Of a stretch of DNA of 64,000 bases, positions 1 to 7,117 are shown piece by piece. The stretch lies in contig CAIOLO010000162.1 of NCBI GenBank assembly GCA_903859155.1, positions 1 through 64,000 of the forward strand, given 5' to 3'. The notes beneath the pieces were generated by a model. It was not told the DNA's origin. It did not search any database and saw only the letters and a list, made by a program, of their open reading frames with translations. The DNA is from an uncultured beta proteobacterium (GTDB taxonomy: Bacteria > Pseudomonadota > Gammaproteobacteria > Burkholderiales > SG8-39). Within the stretch, counting starts at the first letter, position 1; every line of letters begins with the position of its first letter. A program made the position numbers and the translations under genes.

Positions 1-486
1 AGCATTTTCCGAGTGTTGCTGCCGTTTCCGGTGGTTGACCGGGGATTACCCGGGCAACCGCCCGGTGCTGACGCCGCGGAACCGGCATCGCAGGCGCTCT
101 GGACGGGGCCGGCATTGAAAGTGCTGCTGGTCGAAGACAATCAGTTCAGCCAGCAATTCGGCGCGGCGCTGCTGAAGAAATGGGGGCATCAGGTTGCCCT
201 CGCAGAGAACGGGCAGCAGGCGCTGGCGGCTCTGGGAGCGGAAACTTTCGACATGATCCTGATGGACATCCAGATGCCGGTGATGAACGGCGACGAAGCG
301 CTTGCGGTGCTGCGCGAGCGCGAGCGGCCATCGGGCAGGCGCCTGCCGGTGATTGCGCTGACCGCTTACGCATTGAAGGGCGACCGGGAGAAATTCCTTG
401 CCATGGGGTTTGACGGTTACGTTTCCAAGCCACTGGAAGTGAAGAAGCTGGTTGCCGAGATGAAGCGGGTGCTGGAGGTCGCTTGA
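1..486 (+). CDS. Hybrid sensor histidine kinase, C-terminal part (5' end outside window)
   Basis: The frame is open from base 1, so the gene begins upstream. The first residues (SIFRVLLPFPV) look like the last strand of a histidine-kinase ATPase domain. They are followed by a linker and a complete receiver domain (about residues 38-157). The receiver shows the acidic VEDN pocket, the phospho-acceptor Asp in LMDIQMP (bases 265-267), the switch Thr in IALTAYA and the Lys in VSKPL. A kinase with an attached receiver usually passes phosphate to an Hpt or separate regulator. The response regulator 52 bp downstream is a plausible partner. The signal sensed is unknown because the sensor part is missing. 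What is seen: receiver plus the kinase end; what is inferred: the hybrid architecture. Confidence 0.8.
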   Translation, partial: SIFRVLLPFPVVDRGLPGQPPGADAAEPASQALWTGPALKVLLVEDNQFSQQFGAALLKKWGHQVALAENGQQALAALGAETFDMILMDIQMPVMNGDEALAVLRERERPSGRRLPVIALTAYALKGDREKFLAMGFDGYVSKPLEVKKLVAEMKRVLEVA

Positions 487-538
487 TTGCCGGTGTCACC
501 GGTGGAAGTCCTTTTAAACAAACAGGGCGGGCCTGATA

Positions 539-1147
539 ATGAAAATTCTGATCGTCGATGACGAGGCGGTGAATGTCGGCGTGCTGGCCAATGCCCTCAA
601 GGGCAGCTACGAGATTTGCACGGCGCTAAGCGGCGAAGAAGCCCTCGGCATGCTCAAGGAGCACTCGCCCGATCTGGTGCTGCTGGACGTGATGATGCCG
701 GAGATGGACGGGTTCGAGGTATGCAGGCTCATGCGGGCCGAGGGCGCGTACGCCGATACGCCGATCATTTTCGTGACCGCGCTCGACTCCGAGGAAGGCG
801 AGAGCGAGGGGCTGGAACTTGGGGCGGTCGATTACATCACCAAACCGGTGAACCTCAAGCTGGCCAAGCTGCGCATTCGCAATCAACTCGAACTCAAGCG
901 GCAGAGAAATGTCGTCGAAGCGCAAAACCGGCTGCTTACGCTGCAGAAGGCGGAACTGGAGGCGACGCTGGCCCGGGTCAAACGCCTGGAAGGCCTGATC
1001 ACGATTTGCATGTCCTGCAAGAAAATCCGCGGCGAGAACAAGGCCTGGCAGCGACTCGAGAAATACATGTCCGAACACTCCGACGCGTTCTTCAGCCATG
1101 GAATCTGCCCGGAGTGCCTGGAGAAGGAGATGAAAAAACTGGAATGA
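539..1147 (+). CDS. Response regulator with coiled coil and C-terminal CxxC...CxxC motif
   Basis: A 202-residue protein. Residues 1-120 are a receiver domain: acidic pair D7-D8, phospho-acceptor D50 in LLDVMMP, T80 and K102 in TKPVN. Residues about 114-150 are charged and heptad-like, probably a coiled coil. The C-terminus has no DNA-binding or enzymatic output domain. Instead it has C157-x2-C160 followed by a KKIR segment and C190-x2-C193 in HGICPEC. This small putative metal-binding motif is found at the ends of many bacterial receiver and PAS proteins; I know of no established function for it. The gene directly follows the hybrid kinase and precedes the FNR-controlled Mo enzyme operon. Whether it regulates that operon is not shown. 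Confidence 0.85.
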   Translation: MKILIVDDEAVNVGVLANALKGSYEICTALSGEEALGMLKEHSPDLVLLDVMMPEMDGFEVCRLMRAEGAYADTPIIFVTALDSEEGESEGLELGAVDYITKPVNLKLAKLRIRNQLELKRQRNVVEAQNRLLTLQKAELEATLARVKRLEGLITICMSCKKIRGENKAWQRLEKYMSEHSDAFFSHGICPECLEKEMKKLE

Positions 1148-1175
1148 ACCATGTGCGCGGATATCCGGTACTGAG

Positions 1176-1189
1176 TTGATTTTGATCAA
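1176..1189. promoter_or_regulatory. FNR/Anr-type box upstream of the Mo oxidoreductase operon
   Basis: TTGAT-TTTG-ATCAA is a perfect match to the FNR/Anr/Dnr consensus half-sites with a 4-bp spacer. Its centre (1182.5) lies 41.5 bp before a start point predicted from a possible -10 (TACGGT, 1212-1217), which is the class II FNR activator geometry. A short dyad (ACGCAC 1219-1224, GTGCGT 1232-1237) lies just downstream in the predicted leader. This suggests activation at low oxygen or by NO. Confidence 0.7.
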
Positions 1190-1248
1190 TGCGTGAACGT
1201 CCGGGAGTCCTTACGGTGACGCACATCTGAGGTGCGTGAGGGGCGGGT

Positions 1249-3834
1249 ATGGGCTTGCAGCGGCCAGTGCAGAATTCCATGAAGCCGGGAAAGTGGGTCA
1301 ACACCTCCTGCAAGATGTGCCTGTTTACCTGCAACATGCGCGTGCTGGTGTCCGAGGACGGCGTGGTGATCAAGGTCGAGGGCAATCCCAGCAGTGTCGC
1401 CAACGGCCCCGGCCTGTGCCCCAAGGGCAATGCCGCGATCATGCGGCACTACGACCCGAACCGTTTCAAGACGCCGCTCAAGCGCGGCAATCCCGAGAAG
1501 GGCCCGGGCGTCGATCCGCAATGGGTGCCGATCAGCTGGGATGAAGCCTTCGACATGGTCGTGCGCGAGCTGAAAAAAACCCGCGCGGACGATCCGCGCA
1601 AGCTGATTCCCGCCACCGGCAATTTTCACAAGGGATACCTGTCGGCGTGGCCGATTATGTTCGGCAGCCGCAACGTGCTCTCGACCATCAGCAATTACTG
1701 CGGCGCCGGCTACCACTCGATGAACGGCATGATCCACTCGACCTTCTCGGTGGCCAATGACGTCAACTACTGCAATTACTGGCTCACCAACGGTTCGGGC
1801 GATGGTTTCTCCTCGCACATGCAGCCGGCCGCGCAGGTCAAGGCGGTGGCCAACGCGCGCGTCGAGCGCGGCATGCGGGTGGTGTGCGTCGAGCCGCGCC
1901 TGTCGGTGGCCGCGGCCAAGGCCGACGAGTGGGTGCCGATCCGCCCGGCCAGCGACAAGTTCTTCGCGCTGGGACTGTGCCAGGTGATGGTCGCGGAGAA
2001 ACTCTACGACCTTGCCTTCCTGAAGAAGGACACCAACGCGCCTTACCTGGTCGGTCCCGACGGTTACTTCGTCAGAAACGCGCAGGGACAGGTGCTGGTG
2101 TGGGACCCGGTCGATAACCGCGCCAAGCTGTGGAACGACGCCACGGTCAAGGACTGGGCGCTCGAGGGCGAATACCAGGTGGACAGCATCAGCTGCAAGC
2201 CGGCCTTCCAGTTGTTCCGTGAAATCCTGGAAGAGTGCACGCCCGAGAAGATGTCCGAGCTGACCACCGTGCCGGCCGACACCATACGGCGCATCGCGCG
2301 GGAAATGGCCAGGGCGGCGCAGATCGGCTCGACCATCAGCATCGACGGCCGGACGCTGCCGCTGCGCCCGGCCTCCTATATCTTTTACCGCGGCGGATCG
2401 GCGCACAAGTATTCGTCGATTACCGTGCATGCGTTCAAGATGGTCAACATGCTGCTGGGCAACATCGACGCGCCGGGAGGGCATATCGGGGTCACGGTGG
2501 ATGACAAGATGGTGGACCGCGGGCATATCAAAGCCGGCAAGAACGGCATGATCGATCCGGTCACGCACCCCTTCGGGCCGCCGCCGCCGTTCTCCTATCC
2601 GCCGGACCAGTCCAACCTGGTCGGCTACTTCCCGTTCGGCTGGATTCCCGGGCATCTCAACCACGAGGTGCTCTCTGACCCGGCGAAATTCGACCTCAAG
2701 GTGAAGCCGGACACGGTGCTGCTTTGCCACGCCAATCCGCTGTGGAACGTGCCCGGGGATCGCGCCACCTGGTACAAGATCCTGCGCGAGATGCGCTTCA
2801 TTTTCGCCGTGGACATCATTCCCAACGAAACCAACGAATTCGCCGACGTGATCCTGCCGGCGCACGACTTTCTCGAGTCCTGGAACATGCTGATGAACGA
2901 CGCGGCGCATACCGAGGGCGTGAATCTGCGCCAGCCGGTGACCGAGCCGCTCTACGACACCAAGAGCGAGGAGGAGATTTTCTATGAGCTGTCCGAGCGC
3001 CTGGGGATGCTCGAACAATGGAACGACGTGCTCAACCACGCCATCGGCCTGCACATGAAACCGGAACTGCAGCTGGACAAGAACCAGCGCCACAGCGACC
3101 GTGAAATCGCCCGCCGCAAGGGTCTGCTGTGGAACGGCAAGGACATCGACTGGTACATCGAGCACGGCCACGCGGTCACGCCGCGGCGCCCGGACAAATG
3201 GTACCGGCCCTGGGAGGGCATGCGGCTGCGTTTTTACGTCGAGGATTTCCTGCGCGCGCGCGACGAACTCAAGCACAACATGGAAAAGGCACAGGTGCCG
3301 ATCCGGCACGAATGGGATTGGGAGTGCTACCAGGCGCTGCCGCGCCCGCTCATCGAACCGGTGCACCAGGAGCCGCCGGAATTCGACCTGTATGCCATCA
3401 CCTTCAAGGAGATACAGCTCAATTTCGGCGAAACGGTGGGCAATCCCTGGCTCGACGACATCGTGTTCCGCGATCCGGTGAGCGCCAATGTGCTGGTGAA
3501 CGCCGCGGCCGGCGCAAAGCGCGGGCTGAAAGACGGCGATCTGGTCGAGGTGGTGTCGCCCTATGGCAAAATCTACGGGCGGGTGTCGCTGTCGCAGGGA
3601 GTGCATCCTGAAACCGTGGCGATTTCCAATTCGCTCTCGCGCATGGCCGGTCAGCACCACGGCGTGCGTCCGGGCGGCGGGCACTTCAACGAGCTGCTGC
3701 CCTCGAACCTGAAGAATACCGATGCCTGCAGTTCGCAACTGGAGTCGGTGGCGCGCGTCAAGTTGCGAAAGATCGCGGTGCTTCCCGAATCCCTGCAATC
3801 GAGCGCGGCGCTGGCCCCGCGCAGCGTGCACTGA
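1249..3834 (+). CDS. Molybdopterin oxidoreductase catalytic subunit (CISM/DMSO reductase family), no Tat signal
   Basis: This 861-residue protein is the catalytic subunit of a complex iron-sulfur molybdoenzyme. Near the N-terminus it has a Cys cluster for one [4Fe-4S]: C21-x2-C24-x3-C28-x28-C57. It then has the molybdopterin oxidoreductase core (about 60-620) and a C-terminal dinucleotide-binding domain. C151 in NYCGAGYHS is a candidate Mo ligand; the following YHS resembles the (Sec/Cys)-His-Ser of formate dehydrogenases, so the ligand assignment is open. Most NrfD-anchored relatives carry a Tat signal, but none is present here, and an in-frame stop at 1237 leaves no room for one upstream. 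The active site may therefore be cytoplasmic. The operon continues with B, C and fdhD. The substrate (thiosulfate, polysulfide, formate, aromatic or other) cannot be read. Confidence 0.85.
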   Translation: MGLQRPVQNSMKPGKWVNTSCKMCLFTCNMRVLVSEDGVVIKVEGNPSSVANGPGLCPKGNAAIMRHYDPNRFKTPLKRGNPEKGPGVDPQWVPISWDEAFDMVVRELKKTRADDPRKLIPATGNFHKGYLSAWPIMFGSRNVLSTISNYCGAGYHSMNGMIHSTFSVANDVNYCNYWLTNGSGDGFSSHMQPAAQVKAVANARVERGMRVVCVEPRLSVAAAKADEWVPIRPASDKFFALGLCQVMVAEKLYDLAFLKKDTNAPYLVGPDGYFVRNAQGQVLVWDPVDNRAKLWNDATVKDWALEGEYQVDSISCKPAFQLFREILEECTPEKMSELTTVPADTIRRIAREMARAAQIGSTISIDGRTLPLRPASYIFYRGGSAHKYSSITVHAFKMVNMLLGNIDAPGGHIGVTVDDKMVDRGHIKAGKNGMIDPVTHPFGPPPPFSYPPDQSNLVGYFPFGWIPGHLNHEVLSDPAKFDLKVKPDTVLLCHANPLWNVPGDRATWYKILREMRFIFAVDIIPNETNEFADVILPAHDFLESWNMLMNDAAHTEGVNLRQPVTEPLYDTKSEEEIFYELSERLGMLEQWNDVLNHAIGLHMKPELQLDKNQRHSDREIARRKGLLWNGKDIDWYIEHGHAVTPRRPDKWYRPWEGMRLRFYVEDFLRARDELKHNMEKAQVPIRHEWDWECYQALPRPLIEPVHQEPPEFDLYAITFKEIQLNFGETVGNPWLDDIVFRDPVSANVLVNAAAGAKRGLKDGDLVEVVSPYGKIYGRVSLSQGVHPETVAISNSLSRMAGQHHGVRPGGGHFNELLPSNLKNTDACSSQLESVARVKLRKIAVLPESLQSSAALAPRSVH

Positions 3835-4448
3835 TGCCAAGGTGGGGCATGGTGTTTGACCTGCGGCGCTGCATCGGCTGCAATGCCTGCGCGGTGGCCT
3901 GCAAGCAGGAGAACAGCCTGCCGCACGACGTGTTCTTCACCAAGACGCTGAGCGAGGAGGTGGGTGAGTTTCCGCAGGTGTCGCGGGTGTACCTGCCGAC
4001 GCTGTGCAACCACTGCGAGGATGCGCCTTGCGAATGGGTGTGTCCGACCGGAGCCACCTATACCCGTCCGGACGGGATCGTCATGGTGAATGAGCAGACC
4101 TGCATCGGCTGCGGCTCATGCATCGTCGCCTGTCCGTACGATGCGCGCACCCTGATCGAGCCCGGGCACCTTGAAGCGGGCCTGTTCATGGATGGCGAGC
4201 TCACCCCTTTCGAGCGCCAGGGCCTGGGCCGCTTTGTCGCCGGCACCGTCGCCAAATGCACCTTCTGCCACGAGCGCGTGGACGCGGGCCTGCAACCGGC
4301 CTGCGTCACCACCTGCCCGGCCGATGCGCGCATCTTCGGCGACCTCGATGATGCGCAAAGCCCGGCCCGGCAGTTGATCCAGGAGCGCGACGGCCGCGTG
4401 CCGCTGCCGGAGAAAAATACCCGCCCGAAGGTTTTCTATATCGACTGA
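3834..4448 (+). CDS. Ferredoxin-like electron-transfer subunit with four [4Fe-4S] clusters
   Basis: A 204-residue DmsB/PhsB/PsrB-like protein. It has sixteen cysteines in four groups: C13-C16-C19-C23, a CNHCEDAPCEWVCP group, a CIGCGSCIVACP group and a final CTFC...CVTTCP group. This is the standard set for four cubane clusters that carry electrons between the Mo subunit and the membrane subunit. The start ATG shares one base with the stop of the catalytic subunit (TGATG), so the two are translationally coupled. Like the A subunit it has no export signal. The family assignment is certain; the partner redox couple is not known. Confidence 0.92.
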   Translation: MPRWGMVFDLRRCIGCNACAVACKQENSLPHDVFFTKTLSEEVGEFPQVSRVYLPTLCNHCEDAPCEWVCPTGATYTRPDGIVMVNEQTCIGCGSCIVACPYDARTLIEPGHLEAGLFMDGELTPFERQGLGRFVAGTVAKCTFCHERVDAGLQPACVTTCPADARIFGDLDDAQSPARQLIQERDGRVPLPEKNTRPKVFYID

Positions 4449-4505
4449 TCCGCCGCGGCAATTTCCGATCGCGGCTATCCACACGCAGACAAAAGAGGCC
4501 CGTAC

Positions 4506-5414
4506 ATGTCAGCCCTGCATCCGCCCGTCGTCGGCGATGAGTTTCGGCCCGGCTTGCGCTTTCAGCGCAACTGGGGCTGGTCCATGGCCACGGCATTTTT
4601 CTTCGGTGAGATCGGCGCCGGGCTGTTCCTCGCCTCGCTGTACTTCGGTTTCGTCCCGGGCATGTGGACCGGGGTGCTGGTGACGGCGGTGGGCAAGACC
4701 ACCGGGCACCTGCTGCACCTGGGGCAGCCGCTGCGCGCCTGGCGCGCCATCACCAGGGTCAACAGTTCCTGGGTGAGCCGCGGCCTGCTCGCCATCATTC
4801 TTTACACCGGCTTTGGCATCCTCTATCTGCTGAGCCTGGCGGACCTGAGCTTCGGCCTGTTCCCCAAGGCCCTGGAACCCTGGGCCGCGGGCATCGCCGC
4901 CGCCGCCGCCATCGTCATCACGCTCTATCAGGGGTTCGCGATGTCGCATTCGGCGGCGATCGCGCTGTGGAGCAGCGGGCTGATGCCGGTGATCGGTTTC
5001 ACTTACGCATTGCTCTCGGGGGTGGCGCTGCTCGCGGTGCTCGGTTACGACGCGGTGATCGCCGGCCGGCCGGGAAATCTGTCGCTGGTGAAAACGCTCG
5101 AGTTTGTGTTGCTGCTGTTCGCCCTGGTGCAGATGCTCAGCCTGATCCATTCGGCGCGCTACGGCTCCAAGGGCGGCCAGGAATCGGCGGCTTTGCTCAC
5201 CCGGGGGAATCTGGCCAAGTGGTTCTTTCCCCTGGTGTTCGCTGTGGGATACTTCGTGCCCATGCTGATGATTCCCTATGCCGGCAGCTCGGCTTCCCTG
5301 CAGATAATCGCCCTGGCGGTGATGGCGGGCTATTACGCCTTCCGGGTGCTGGTGTTCAGGGCCGGCATGTATGACCCGATGCAAAGTTTCAAGTCGCGGA
5401 AGCGGCGGTTCTGA
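4506..5414 (+). CDS. NrfD/PsrC-like membrane anchor subunit
   Basis: A 302-residue hydrophobic protein with about eight predicted membrane helices. It carries the NrfD-family segment HLGQPLRAWRAI followed by SSWVSRG. In this family the subunit anchors the complex and exchanges electrons with the quinone pool. An AAAGAGG ribosome site lies just before the ATG. The gene is third in the Mo operon, 57 bp after the Fe-S subunit. With the A and B subunits both lacking export signals, the complex may face the cytoplasm; this is inference and depends on the helix topology of this subunit. Confidence 0.85.
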   Translation: MSALHPPVVGDEFRPGLRFQRNWGWSMATAFFFGEIGAGLFLASLYFGFVPGMWTGVLVTAVGKTTGHLLHLGQPLRAWRAITRVNSSWVSRGLLAIILYTGFGILYLLSLADLSFGLFPKALEPWAAGIAAAAAIVITLYQGFAMSHSAAIALWSSGLMPVIGFTYALLSGVALLAVLGYDAVIAGRPGNLSLVKTLEFVLLLFALVQMLSLIHSARYGSKGGQESAALLTRGNLAKWFFPLVFAVGYFVPMLMIPYAGSSASLQIIALAVMAGYYAFRVLVFRAGMYDPMQSFKSRKRRF

Positions 5415-5472
5415 GCACCGCTGCTTTGACGCCCGCTGGCGGTGACGCGGCGCCCGCACCGGGCGACGCGCC

Positions 5473-6387
5473 ATGAGCGGGGCGGATGACGGGCGCGAAG
5501 CGGGGTTCCGCAAGGTACCGGCCTATCGCGTTGCCGGCGACGCGCTGGTGGCCGAGCAGTGCCTGGTTGTCGGCGAAGACGCCCTGAGCATCGATGTCGA
5601 GGGCATAGGGTCGTACACCCTGATGTGGACGCCCACCGAGCCGCGCGAGGCCGCCGCCGGCTACAGCCGCGAGGACGGGCTGCTCGCCGATGCCGGCAAT
5701 CCGGAGGCCCTCGCGCTCGCCGCCGGCTTTTGCTTCACCGAAGGACTGATCGCCGGTCTTGACGACATCCGCAGCATCGCCGCCTGCCCGGACACCCCCG
5801 GCGTGATCACCGTGCAGCTGGTGGATCCGCACAAGGTCAAGCCGCGCCGGCGCAATGTCACCATCAACAGTTCCTGCGGAATCTGCGGCGGGCGCGATGC
5901 CATCGATGACGGACTGCTCAATCTGTCACCGGTCCGCGATCTGCTGCGCGTTCGCGCCGGCCAACTGGGCCTGATGATGGCAAAAATGCGCCAGCGGCAA
6001 TCGGTGTTCCAGCAGACCGGCGGCAGCCACGCGGCGGCGGTGTTCTCGGGCGAAGGCGATATTCTTGCAGTGGCAGAGGACCTGGGCCGGCACAATGCGC
6101 TGGACAAGGTGATAGGCGCCTGCGTGCTCAACCGGTGCGACCTGAGCGCCTGCGGCGTGCTGCTGTCGAGCCGCATGAGTTTCGAGATGGTGGTCAAGGC
6201 GGTGCGTGCGGGATTCGAGCTGATCGCGGCGATTTCCGCCCCCACCTCACTGGCGATAGAAATCGCCGAGCGCTATGGCGTCACGCTGTGCGGTTTTGTG
6301 CGCGAGGAGCGCGTCACCGTCTACACCCATCCACGGCGCCTGCAGGCGGCCGCCGTGGTTGCGGCCGGCGACAAGATTCCCTGCTGA
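5473..6387 (+). CDS. fdhD: FdhD-type sulfurtransferase for molybdenum cofactor
   Basis: A 304-residue FdhD homologue. The catalytic cysteines are in the SSCGICGG motif (C135, C138). Other family blocks are QQTGGSHAAA, EDLGRHNALDK and SSRMSFEMV. FdhD transfers sulfur from a cysteine desulfurase to the Mo-bis-MGD cofactor, and is required for formate dehydrogenases. Its place 58 bp after the NrfD-like subunit suggests that the Mo enzyme of this operon needs a sulfurated cofactor, which favours a formate-dehydrogenase-like mechanism. That step is inference; fdhD can also serve an enzyme encoded elsewhere. Confidence 0.93.
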   Translation: MSGADDGREAGFRKVPAYRVAGDALVAEQCLVVGEDALSIDVEGIGSYTLMWTPTEPREAAAGYSREDGLLADAGNPEALALAAGFCFTEGLIAGLDDIRSIAACPDTPGVITVQLVDPHKVKPRRRNVTINSSCGICGGRDAIDDGLLNLSPVRDLLRVRAGQLGLMMAKMRQRQSVFQQTGGSHAAAVFSGEGDILAVAEDLGRHNALDKVIGACVLNRCDLSACGVLLSSRMSFEMVVKAVRAGFELIAAISAPTSLAIEIAERYGVTLCGFVREERVTVYTHPRRLQAAAVVAAGDKIPC

Positions 6388-6540
6388 AACGGGGCTCGAA
6401 GAGGCTTCGCGCGTGGCGGTACTCGGGCGCAGCGCTTAGAATGTCCGCAGCCCGTGCCTATTCCGCCGGGAAAAAACAGCCGGATCCCGGATTTTCGCCG
6501 GTGAGACGGCATTGGCAATACGAATCCCAAGGACGTTGCA

Positions 6541-6984
6541 ATGAGGTATTTCGAGGATTTTCATCCCGGCGAGGTGTTCGATTGCGGCTCGCGCGTGGTG
6601 ACCAAGGAGGAGATCATCACGTTTGCGAAGCAGTTCGATCCGCAATCGTTTCACGTCGACGAGGCGGCCGCAGCCAGGTCCCATTTCGGCGGCCTGGTGG
6701 CAAGCGGCTGGCACAGCGGCAGCATCGCCATGGGCATGGTGGCCACTGCGCTGCTGCTCGATTCCTCCTGCATGGGATCGCCCGGCATGGAGCGCCTGCG
6801 CTGGCTCAAGCCGCTGCGCGGCGGCGAGACCGTGAACGTCAAGTTCCGCATCCTGGAGTCCGAATTGTCGAAAACCCGGCCCGATCGCGGCAAGCTCAAG
6901 GTGAGCCTGGAACTGTACGACAAGGCGGGCAATTTGCTGATGGATGCAATCGCCACGCAGTTCTACGGGCTGCGGCCGAAGTAA
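6541..6984 (+). CDS. MaoC-like hot-dog dehydratase
   Basis: A 147-residue single hot-dog protein. The MaoC/(R)-hydratase catalytic pair is visible as D33 and H38 in FDPQSFHVD, followed by the FGGLVASGWH segment. Family members hydrate enoyl-CoA thioesters or dehydrate 3-hydroxyacyl-CoA. The gene begins a plus-strand run that continues with hyuA, hyuB, an amidohydrolase and a Bug protein, so it probably acts in the same pathway on a CoA-bound intermediate. The substrate is unknown. A TAGAAT hexamer at 6437-6442 could be a -10, but no good -35 accompanies it. Confidence 0.88.
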   Translation: MRYFEDFHPGEVFDCGSRVVTKEEIITFAKQFDPQSFHVDEAAAARSHFGGLVASGWHSGSIAMGMVATALLLDSSCMGSPGMERLRWLKPLRGGETVNVKFRILESELSKTRPDRGKLKVSLELYDKAGNLLMDAIATQFYGLRPK

Positions 6985-7117
6985 TAATTGCTCGCCGGAG
7001 TTCGCGGCGTTCACCCCGATCCACGCGTCGCGGAAGATTCGTGGCCCGGGGCGCTCGCAGCGACCGCCGGCAAGGACGGACGGTGCCGCGGCATCGCAAT
7101 CAGGAGGCAGAACAATA

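Noticed and set aside
1186-3840. 884-codon open frame on the minus strand opposite the Mo catalytic subunit
   Set aside because: It has no recognisable domain, is rich in His/Arg/Val as expected for the reverse of a GC-rich gene, and lies opposite a clear CISM gene.
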